From NCBI GenBank assembly GCA_017590115.1, contig JAGGNK010007448.1:6736815-6800814 (forward strand): 64,000 nt of DNA. The letters are read 5' to 3'. Source of the DNA: Montifringilla adamsi (Eukaryota; Chordata; Aves; Passeriformes; Passeridae). Position numbers and translations under genes: made by a program. This document shows positions 22,956 through 37,300 of the stretch, one piece after another. Below the pieces are notes generated by a model that did no database searches, was not told the origin of the DNA, and was given only the letters and a program-made list of their open reading frames with translations. Position 1 is the first letter of the stretch. Every line of letters starts with the position of its first letter.

Positions 22956-25900
22956 TGAAGACAAGGAAGGCAAGGCAGAGGCGTACAAAGCACTGACTGA
23001 GGCACAGGAGGTGGCTGGGAGCACAAATTTGCCCCTGCAGCACTGAAACAGGAGACATTCAATGCAGCTAGAGGAGGGTACCTTCCAAACCAAGAACAGG
23101 CAGAGCTGCAGGGTGCCCTGCCATGAAGATTCACAGGAACGTGGAGTTCAGCAGGATCTCCAACGCCACTGGGCACAAGCTGGAACAACACTGGTGTTTG
23201 CCAGGATTAAATTTAATAAGCTACAAACTGTCTTGCCCAGGATTTTGTACCTCTGGGGTCTCTGGCATGGACTCTGCTGAAGAAAAGACAATGGGGTGGG
23301 GATATGAACCTCTGGGGGTAATTCCTGTACCTTCAATGTTAAATAGCCCGAGGACAGGCCTAGAGCTACTGATGGGGAAACAGGAGCTGGATCTCAGCAT
23401 CTGCCTGGAATAGATCCCATAAGCATCCTTGAGGGATTGGGCTGTGAGATGAGACAAACTCTTTAGAGGACCTATAAAAAAAGCAACAGTGAATAATCAC
23501 TGCCATCTACAAGGTGTCCTTCATCTTGGACCTCAAAGTGAGAGCCTGTGCCTGGGGAAACTGAGGCACGATGACACAGGTGGCAGCCCACAGCTCCTGC
23601 CCACATTGCAACAGCTCTGCCTCCCAGAGCTGCACGCCTCCTTGGCAGCAGGGGCTCAGCAGAGAAAGGAAAGCAGGTCCTAAATTCAGGGTGGGTGCTC
23701 AAGGAGGGTCAGGGGGACAGAGAGAAGGATGCTGGGGGACTCCTGTAGCATCAGCTGGGTTGGCTTGTCCCCCTGCCCTGCAGCTGGCAGCATCCCCAGG
23801 GCCGGGTGGGACAGGGGGGTCTGCAGGCATCACAGCCAGCTGTCCCCTGTGTGGCACCAGCAGCAGGAGGGACAGGTCACCCCTGGCCCGGGGTGATGGG
23901 ACAGCAGCAGCAGCTGAGATCACCTGCTCCTCACGGTTCATTTGGAGGGCTGTGCTGGCTTGCTGTAAGAGGCCAAAGCAGAGGAGCTGTCGGGAGGCCA
24001 GTGACATTTATTAAGTATTAATCCCTGCAGTGTGTCACTCGCCAGCCTGTTTGATAGTGCCTCTGTGCTGGCTACCATGGTTTCTCACCTCTCTGCTGCT
24101 CAGGACAGGGTTTGCTATCCTTCAGGGACTTGCTGGGTATTTTTCCCCAGTCAGTTTTTCTACCTTCTCTTCCTCCTGTCCCACAGCTGCTCTCTCCTCC
24201 TGGATTAACCACACGGTTTGCTTTGATCATCTTCTGCCTCCCTCTTACCCCAAGCCCCCAACTTCTCCCCAGACACAATCCCCAGTGCTGTCTCTGCCAG
24301 CTCAGCCCTATTTCATCTTTAAATGAGGCTTAAAAGACTCTTTACAGGGGAAGAAACAAATATTCCTCCTCCACATGCACCCTGTGGATTCCCTGCCAGC
24401 CCAGCCCAGCCTGGAGGCTCCCGGCCACGCTGGGGCTCGGGGAGCATCACCACGGAGACACCACTTCTGTTCCTCAGCCACCCTCGGGGAAGAGAAAATG
24501 AGCAACTGTAGCTTTAAAACAAAGATTAGATGCAATTTTTTTCCCTCCCTCTCTCCCTGCCTTTCTCTCTTCTTTTTTAAAGGGAACTTGTCAAGGTTTC
24601 CATCAATAATAGATAATGGTGCATCACTCTGGCAGGTTACACCCTCCGGCTGTTTTGATATTTTCCAGAGAATTTGTCAGCAATCTTACAGCAAAGGAGG
24701 GCTGGGGGAAGGGTGCTGGGGGGGGAGAGGCCTCATTAATTTTTTGTCATTTGCATTCCTGCTGCTAAATAATGTATTGATTGCTCTTTCTCTCTCCCTC
24801 TTTAATTCTCTCTCTTCTGCAGTGTCTCGCAGCCCGTGGCCCTCACTCAGTGACAGATGAGTTTGTCACAGGCACCAGACAGCTCATGCTCCCCAGCACT
24901 GGGCTGGGAGAGCTCAATGTGACCCTGGCACCAGCTCCAGGCCTGGTGACACCAGCTCCTGGCAGGGGGACACCGAGGTCTCTCCCAGAGCAGGTGCTGA
25001 GACATCCCGGTCTGTGCCTCTGGGATCACCACCACACCCAGCTCCCGCAGTCCAGCAGCTCAAGGACAGCAGCGCAGGGGTCCCAGCACGCTTGGATGTC
25101 ACCAGAGGAGGGGTGGCAGCCATGCCCAGCCAGGGGAAGCAGCGCTGGCCTCGCCTGGAGCCCTCTGCCAGGCAGCTCTGGGGATCTGCAGGATGGAGCC
25201 ACTGGAAAAGCCAACATGGGCAGCTCGTACCTTGGGAGAGCAGGAAAATGGAAGTTTTGGTCTTCTAACTTCAGGAATCTGCTTCCCTCTCCCTTCCACA
25301 GACCTGAGCCCAAAGCCCTGGGAGCCACAGCCAAGGTCCCTTGAGGTGGCAGCTGAGCTAAACAAGAGCTTGCACATGATTTGGGCCTTGCCCAGCTTAA
25401 TGTGGCTTGGCTTCTCTTTTAATTAATAAATACTTAATTACCTAGTTAATATTTTAATATTTCCTTTTAAAAACATCTGATTTAATGGAATTACTGCCAG
25501 CTATTTGTTTTGTTTGACTTTTATGTTTATTTTCCTCTTTCATTTCTCATTTCCCCCTCCAGCCCACTGCTCTAATCCCTGAAGCTCCCAGCTGATCTTT
25601 GCTACTGGAAATTAGGAGGAAAATTGCTAGAAATTGCTACTGGAAATTTCCAGGTTTTTTAGGTGAAATGCAGTCTGGCCCTTGCCGCTGGCATCCACCA
25701 GCCCGAGGTGTTAATGTGGGTTATCAGCACTGGATACCCCCCTGCAAATGTACCAGCCCCTGGGAGGGGAGGAGAGGGGAGGGCAGGTACAGGGGAGGTG
25801 CCCAGGGAGGGGAGGTGGGACCATGGGATTGTTAAAAATAGTTTAGAAACTCTACTGGGATTGTGGTCCCATTTTTAATAAGATGACCCCCAAGGACATC

Positions 25901-26160
25901 CCCAAAGATGGGGAGAGCCCCGAGCCTTGTTTGCCTTTCAAACCTCACCTGGCTGCACAGCCTGTGTCAGGAGCAGCTCAGCTGCACCCAGGCCAGCGTG
26001 GAGAAGGGCTCCAGCTGTGGGGATGACAGAGGATGTGACCTGCAGCAGTGACAGCTCCTCTCTTCCTCTCCTCAGCCCCTGGCTCATTGCTGCAGCTCCT
26101 CTGGCTCCAGGGTACTGCACACAGTAGGAGGATGCACTGAATTAAAGCAGCTATTGCTTC

Positions 26161-26352
26161 ATTTTCCTTTCCTTTCCTTTCCTTTCCTTTCCTTTCCTTT
26201 CCTTTCCTTTCCTTTCCTCTTCCCTTCCCTTCCCTTCCCTTCCCTTCCCTTCCCTTTCTCCTTCCCTTTCCCTTTCTCCTTCCCTTTCTCCTTCCCTTTC
26301 CCCTTTCTCCTTTCTCCTTTCCTTTCTCCTTTCTTGCCCTTGCCCTTGCCCT
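26161..26352. repeat. Polypyrimidine tract (TTTCC/TTCCC/TTTCTCC units)
   Basis: About 190 bases of pure pyrimidine over most of its length: first TTTCC units, then TTCCC units, then TTTCTCC-type units, ending in TTGCCC copies. The lysine/glutamate/arginine-rich minus-strand frame through it is an artefact. Mirror symmetry makes it a candidate for triplex (H-DNA) formation. Confidence 0.95.
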
Positions 26353-26863
26353 CCCCTGGCAGCCCCCACCTCACAACCAGCACACCTGATCCCCAAGTCC
26401 AGCTCCAAAGCCACATTCCCCCAGCCCGGGTGAGCTGAGCCTTCCCTGGGCTGGGACATCTCCCCAGCCTCTCTGGGGCAGCCCATGCTGGGGACACTGG
26501 GTGTTTCCACAGCATCCCCATGAGCAGCCTGTTGGGATAATAAAACAAATAAACAGGAGAGTTATAGCCAAGGCACTTGGGGCACCATAAAACAGGCTAA
26601 AAGCAAATACAGCGTCGTTAATCCATCATAAAATAACAGCTCCTTACGATCCTGAATGCATCAAAAATGAACGAGAGACCGGCAGGGCCACAATTCACCC
26701 AGGGCTGTGTGGAATGTGAAGCAGGGCTGGAAACAACCCCCAGCCTGCTGGGCAGTGGCTGAATCAGGACTCCAGGAGCTCCAGCCTTCCTGCCCAGGTG
26801 TGTTTAAAACCAGTGACACCAGTGCAGGCCGGGAGGAGAGGTGTGCTGGTGAGAGATGTGCCC

Positions 26864-26881
26864 ATGCTGCTGCTGCTGCTG
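26864..26881. repeat. Short (CTG)n run
   Basis: Six CTG units in sequence without evident coding context. Confidence 0.9.
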
Positions 26882-28900
26882 GAGCTGGAGGTGGCGGGGC
26901 CTCGGTGTCAGGAAAGGAGGAGATGAAACAAATCTGGATGGAAACTTAACGGGACTCTTTAGTGCTCCATCTTCCCACTAATGAGGGTTCTGCATGTGAG
27001 GGCAAGAGAAAAAAGCCACCAGGCACTAATAAAGCCCCGTGACTTTGCTGACTGCAGGCACTGGTGCTAATGAAGTCACCAGAGAGATGGGATTCCTCTG
27101 GCAGCTCTGACATTGCTCTGTAGAAATGTTATTTTAATCCAGTCTGAGGAAACAATAACAATAGGAAAAAAAGCCACAGACTGGCGTGGCAAGCCCAGGC
27201 AGCAGCCGATGCCTCTGGTTTGCCTGGCAGCTGGGGAGCCTGGGTGGGAGATGGGGGGGGAATGGGGGTGGTGTGGACCCATCGAGGGGTGGGATGCTCA
27301 GCTCTCCTCAGAGCTGGGCTGTGAGCACCTCCTGGATGACCCAGGTCTGTGCCAGGAGCCCTGGGGACACACAGGACAGAGAGATGGACACTTCCCACAC
27401 TGGATTTCAAAGCGTTCCATGAACGCCACGTGCACCCTCCAGAGCCATCCTTGGAGCAAACGCCCAGCAAGGGCCAGTCGATAGCCCTGGAGGTAGAAGA
27501 TTGTTTCCTGGAAGCAATGGCTTTATACGTAGAGACATATAATTAAATCTACTTTGCCATATTAATATATTAAACAAAATCCCTAAATGTTCCCCCCATA
27601 TGCACGTGTGTATATACATATAACAGCTCAGGGTCGTCGCTTGGCACTGACAGGTTTTAGCAGAGGCTGATTTTGGAAGCTTCACAACGTCCCCTGAAAT
27701 CCCCATTTCTTCAGCTTTTATTTGAGCTTCACTGAAGTTAAGGAGGAGTTGTTTCACTGTCCTGGTGTCCTCATTGTCACCTCGTGGAGCAGGGAGGAGC
27801 AGCCAGATACCCCCCGGGGCTCTCCAATGCCTCTTTTTAATTAGAAACCTCTTCTCAGAGTCTTTACATGCCCTTCCACAGGGTTAGTTGCTCTCACCTG
27901 CTTAATCCTGGGAGATTATTTCCAGGTCTTTTTAAAAAAATAACCCAACCACCCCAAACTCTTTGGTCTCTTTCAATTCTTTTCATTTCACCTCATTTAA
28001 TTCCTTGCCAGCTTAATGACTTGGTAGTAATGAATAAGATGAAAATTAGGGCTTAATAAGTGTTAGGAAAAGACAGTTTTCTTGCTGATGAAGGGAGCCT
28101 GGTGGTGGGAAAGTGGAGCCTGGGGAGAGCACAGAGATAACCCCAAAGCTCCTCCCGACCTTGAGAGGGGCGATGCCAACTCTGGCTGCAGCTGGTGACA
28201 ATGACAAGCTGCAGAGAGATCAGGGACATGCCAGGCCCAGGAGAAGGGTGCTGGAGGGAAGCAGGAGGGGATGGAGGGGGGCACAGGGAGTGCTGGAGGG
28301 GAGGTGACTGCGCGCAGCTCAGCATCCCAAGCACCCCATTGCTTTCTGGCCAGGGCAGGGGCTGCTCTGTGCAAAGTGCCTGCAGTGACCCCATGTCTGG
28401 GGAGCCCACTGCCCCACCCGGGGGTGGCTTTGGCCTGAGAAGCCGTGCAGCTGCTGCTGGGGTGGCACCCACTCAGTCTGTGGTGGGGAACTCAGAGCCC
28501 AGCATGGTAAACCAGTCCTGGGGTGACTGTGGAACCAAAACTGCCCAACCCTCACCTGTAACATCACCTGTTACCCAGTGCCTGCGGGGCCAAATCCTTG
28601 TCTGGTCCCCTCTGTGCTGGTGCTGGGGTCACCGTGTGGCCACAGGTGACATCGGGCTGACAGAAACATCTCATTGCTGCCACTGCTTCCTTTGCCAGAG
28701 CTCGTTTGTGGCTGTTCCCCCCGGATGCAGCGCCCGCTTTCCCAGGGGCACAGCCCGGTGCTTCTGCTGACTCAGCTGGAGCCAGCATCCTGCTGACTCA
28801 GCAGCGCTGGCAGGAGCTGCTGTGTCACACGGGCAGGACCGGGAGCAGCCCGTGGCCACCTGAGCACCGCAGGAACTCGGGATGTGTGCCCGGTGGCAGA
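26882..28900. other. Intergenic sequence, no gene recognised
   Basis: GC-rich unique sequence; the open frames here have no recognisable product or splice context. Confidence 0.5.
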
Positions 28901-29200
28901 GGGATGCACGGCTGGATCAGCCCGGGATGGCACAGCTGGATCAGCCTGGGATGACACAGCTGGATCAGGCCAGGATGGCATGGCTGGATTAGGCCAGGAT
29001 GGCACGGCTGGATCAACCTGGGATGGCACAGCTGGATCAGGCCAGGATGGCACAGCTGGATTAGGCCACGATGGCACAGCTGGATCAGGCCAGGATGGCA
29101 CAGCTGGATTAGGCCAGGATGGCACGGCTGGATCAACCTGGGATGGCACAGCTGGCTCAGGCCAGGATGGCACAGCTGGATCAGCCTGGGATGGCACAGC
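28901..29200. repeat. 24-base minisatellite, about 12 copies
   Basis: Unit GATGGCACAGCTGGATCAGG plus four bases (CCAG or CTGG variants), with ATTAGG and ATCAACCT subtypes that recur in a higher-order pattern. Because 24 is a multiple of three, frames of 112-141 codons stay open in several phases on both strands (for example a DGTAGSGQ repeat); these are not genes. Confidence 0.95.
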
Positions 29201-32200
29201 TCACAGCTCACGCTGCATTAGCTGACTCTGGACATGTGCTCTAATTAATGATAATATTGGAACTGACAGGTTGATCAGGGGAGAAAAGGTGCAGCATTAA
29301 TTGACCTGCCAGCAGACGTGTCCAACAAGATTCACCTCCCATAACACAAACCTCTCCCTGCCCACCTGCCCCCAGGCAGGGCAAACGCTGCTGGGGAGCC
29401 CCACACTGGCACCGTGGGCAATCCTCTGACTTCCAGTGCACCCTGAGAGCTGTCACCACATGACATTACCCACTCCATCACCTTTGCAGCACTTCTGGCC
29501 ATCCCCTGCTCCCCAGCTCTGTTTGGTAGTGCCAGAGCTTTTCCCTCCCAGGGATTGATTTGCTCCTCCTGCTCCCACTTGCTGTCACTTCAGAGACACT
29601 GGTCAGTTTTGAGAGGCATTTTTTGCTGTTTGGCTCTTTAGTTTATTTCCCTGGGAGAAAGTGGGCATGTCAGAGGGAGCACAGAGGATCCCAGCCCAAA
29701 TGAAGGTGTCTGTGAGGATCCATGGAGGGCTCTGGGTGCCACCCAGCTTAATTCAGGGCAGGGCTGCTTTGGAGAGAGGGTTTTGCCCCAAGCAAAAGCA
29801 TAAATCCCAGCACCTCTAATTAACCCAGTGAGCCTGCTGGGGGGCAGTGCTGCAGCTCCTGCTGGGGTGAGGAATGGGTCCAGCCCTGGTGCCATCCTGG
29901 CTGAGCAGGGCTGTGCCAGGGGCTGAGCATCACCATGAGTGCAGGGAGGAGCATTTGGGTTTGGTGTGAGAGTGTTTCCCATTAAATCCACGTGCTGGAG
30001 GCCTGGGGTGGATGCACATCCCTATTCCCACATGAGGATAGTGTGACATTACGCACATGCAACTTTAATTCCAGCCTTTCCAGTTGCAATGAGACACTGA
30101 AAGCCGAGGAGTGGGAAGCATGTGGAGGCTTTACAGAGCCGCCTTCCCCAACACCACCTTCTTTTATGGGTGCACAGGTCACCAGGGGATTTTAATTCCC
30201 CTTTCCTAGTGCAAGGACTAGAGGTGGTTAAATGGGTATCCCCGTATCATCTGAGCTGCTGAAATTCTTATTCAAGGTGGGAAAAAAACCCGAAGAGGAG
30301 AGTGAATGAGGAGCTCAATAAGATGGGGCAAACAACACCGGGCTCAGAAAATTCCCTGAGCTAAAAATAGTTGACACTAAAATCTATCAGAGGGCTCAAA
30401 CATATTACAGGGGATCAAAAATCCTGTTCCTGCTCGCTCCTGTGCATCTGCTTGTGGCTACTACAGCAGACAGGAGACCAAAAACCCACTAAAACCCCCA
30501 TGATTTTGTAGCAGACACCTCCAGCAAAACAGATCTTGGATTCAAAAGGATGCTCCAATCCCCAAACCTTCTTTTTAATTTTTTGAATTATTTTTTTATT
30601 ATAAGTCTCCTCCAAGTCTGTTTCTGCTGTGACAAACGGTGTGAAAGAACCCCTCAATAATAAAATCAGATGCTGCTCCTGCACAGCCCAGGATCAGATG
30701 CACCTGCAGTGGGGATCGATTGCCTGATTAGGGGGAATTGATTGCCCCAGCCTCATTAGCATATCGTTAGCATTGACCCCATGGCTGGCCCCACTCAAGC
30801 AGGCCACGACCTGGATGGATTAATACATGCAGTGCACTGGGGAGGGATGGGAAATCAGTAAACAGGAGAGGGGGAGGAAAATATCCTGGTCGATAACATC
30901 CACATCATTGCCCTGCTGAGCCCTCGAGTGCTCAACACACCTTGGAGCATCCCAGGGGGATGCAGCTCCAGGGAACAGGGCCCTGCCCATGGCAGCCCCA
31001 GTGGAGCATCCCCCTGGGGACCATGGAGGGTTTCTTCAGGAGCTCCAGCCCTTTTGAACGTTGACTAACAGGTTTTTTTTTAGTGCCGTGAGTCAGTAGC
31101 CCCAGATAGGATTTCCATCTGTGCCATGCCAGACTGTGCTTTGGGCCTCCATCCAAATAAAGCTGAAGAACTGGTTGGGTTTGATTTGGTTTTATGGTTG
31201 GGGTTTGATTAGTTTTTTCTGTATCAGTTTTGCACACAAAAGAAGGGGAGAGGAGCCTGGGCTGTTCCAGAGGCCCTGTCCAGCCTGAATTTCTCTTGTG
31301 AGTGACTTTACCTGAGGTCAGGGAACAGCCTGACCCATGGTATCCCACGGGGATGGAGAGCCCCAGCACCCAGCTGTGCAGGGATCTGGGTTTGTCCTGC
31401 ACACCTGGGCTCTGTCACAGCTCTGCTCAGCAGTGGGGACACAGCTTTTCCCTGTTCAAACTGACCAAAGGAGCAAGGATGAGCCTCCAGGAGTGGATGC
31501 AAGGAGCAGCTGCTCCCAGACAGCTGGGATAGCTGCTGCCCACTGCCCCAAGGTGACATTTACCCCAAACCAAGCTCCAGTCCCATCCCTGGAAGCATCC
31601 CTTTCTCTGGACTGATTCACACTGGAGCCCCTGAGCATTCTCTGCTTTTGGGTGGAGAAGAAATTCCCAGGCCCAGAGAAGGCAGAAGCACTACAATCAG
31701 ACATGCAGCACCAGCCCGTGGCTGGACTGTGAGCTAATGAGATCCTGGCTCCAGGCAGGAGCAGACTGGGCACTTGGCCAAGGCCCTGAGCCATGCAGGA
31801 GGAGTCAGAGCCAGCAGCCAGCCCCGGGTCCCAGCCAGGACAGGAGCCCCAGAGAGGTCATGGCCAGGCATGCAGGTGCAGCTTGCCCGCTCCCAAACAT
31901 CCTTTGAGCATCCAGGACCAGATCTCTCCTGTTTTGTTTTGTTAATTTTAATTATCTGATGTGATAGCTGCAGGATGCTCCAGGACCATGAGTACAGCAC
32001 AGGTGACCTTACACAGGTCAGGTGACATTCAGGCATGGACACCCTGTGCCCATCTCTGCTGGCCACATCAGGAACATCACTTATTGTCCAGCATGGCCTG
32101 GGCAACATCAAGAGGACAGAGGGTGCCCCACAGGCCCTGCCCCGTGGTGTTTGGGATGTGGGGATGCCACCTCCAGCACCATTGCTGCCCACCTGCAGGC

Positions 32201-32337
32201 TGGAGGTGTCCCTGTCTGATTGACAGCTGTGCTGTGGGTGGTTTATGGGGCATTTGTAAAGTAAAAGGTGCTAAAAGCAAAAAAATTCTGGTGTCCCAAA
32301 TAATCAGCACAGATTTGGATTAAAAAAAAAAAAAAGC
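29201..32337. other. Intergenic sequence, no gene recognised
   Basis: No named repeats and no exon with splice context. GGTTT-type T/G-rich sequence at 31170-31225 and an A run at 32322-32335. Confidence 0.5.
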
Positions 32338-32400
32338 TCCCTTCCCTTCCCTTCCCTTCCCTTCCCTTCCCTTCCCTTCCCTCCCCTTCCCTTCCCTTCC
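32338..32400. repeat. (TTCCC)n microsatellite
   Basis: About 12 CTTCC/TTCCC units right after a 14-base A run. Polypyrimidine. Confidence 0.95.
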
Positions 32401-32573
32401 GAGTGAATTATTGCAGCCTCGCTCGGAGCCGGCAGCCCTTTGCCAGCTGCTGTAACACAGCGAATTAATTAGCAGCGATGTGCTAACTACCCGCGAATCT
32501 CATCACCGTAATTGCACCGCGCTCCGGCCGGGAGCATTGGATCTCCATGGATGAACAGAGCCGGCTTCCCCTT

Positions 32574-32743
32574 CCCACATCAGGCCTCCTTTCCCACTTT
32601 TCCCCCTCCCACATCAGGCCTCCTTTCCCATTTCCCCCCTTCCCACATCAGGCCTCCTTTCCCAATTTTCCCCTTCCCACATCAGGCCTCCTTTCCCACT
32701 TTTCCCCCTCCCACATCAGGCCTCCTTTCCCACTTTCCCCCCA
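32574..32743. repeat. 34-base tandem repeat, five copies
   Basis: CCCACATCAGGCCTCCTTTC begins copies at 32574, 32608, 32642, 32676 and 32710, an exact 34-base spacing, with few differences between copies (so recently expanded or homogenised). Each unit ends in a T/C-rich spacer. Confidence 0.97.
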
Positions 32744-36980
<4,237 letters not shown>

Positions 36981-37059
36981 TGACCCGGCGCTGGGGCACC
37001 TGGGGCTCTGTCCCCTGCCAGGGTGAGGATCTCCCAGTGGACTCTCACTGGGTTCAGTC

Positions 37060-37300
37060 TCTCTTTTTCCCGAGTTCCGTGCTGTCAGCTCCGGCTCCTG
37101 TATCACCGCTCCTCCTGGAGCATCACCATGTCCCTCCGTGAATGCGGCGCTGCTCAATTAGCGCCGGCTCCTCATTAACCCGCGGCTCCTCATTAACCTG
37201 CAGCTGCGCTGGGCACACCCAGCCCTGCCCCGGGACAGGCAGGGGCACACCCGGGACACCAGGTCCCCATCGCTGCCGCGCCCGCTCGGCTTTGCCTCTG
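37060..37300. promoter_or_regulatory. Second CpG-rich cluster with 18-base duplication
   Basis: CpGs are dense from about 37075 to 37290, in contrast to the CpG-poor flanks. It holds a tandem pair of an 18-base unit (CGGCTCCTCATTAACCCG at 37165-37182 and CGGCTCCTCATTAACCTG at 37183-37200), each with a CATTAA core. It may be an enhancer or an unannotated promoter; no exon could be fixed. Confidence 0.4.

Larger units (their letters stand above)
21217..26160. other. Intergenic sequence, no gene recognised
   Basis: Contains the A-rich tract at 21942-22075, an old CR1-like piece near 22.9 kb and an AT-rich block at 24590-24830 described under findings. Many overlapping open frames at 22-26 kb are chance frames of GC-rich sequence. 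Confidence 0.5.

Noticed and set aside
23552..23590. MIR-like GGGGAAACTGAGGCACGATG stretch
   Set aside because: The match covers only about 25 bases; too short to call.
28772..29225. Frames of 113-141 codons on both strands
   Set aside because: 24-base repeat is a multiple of three, so all phases stay open; residues are low-complexity.
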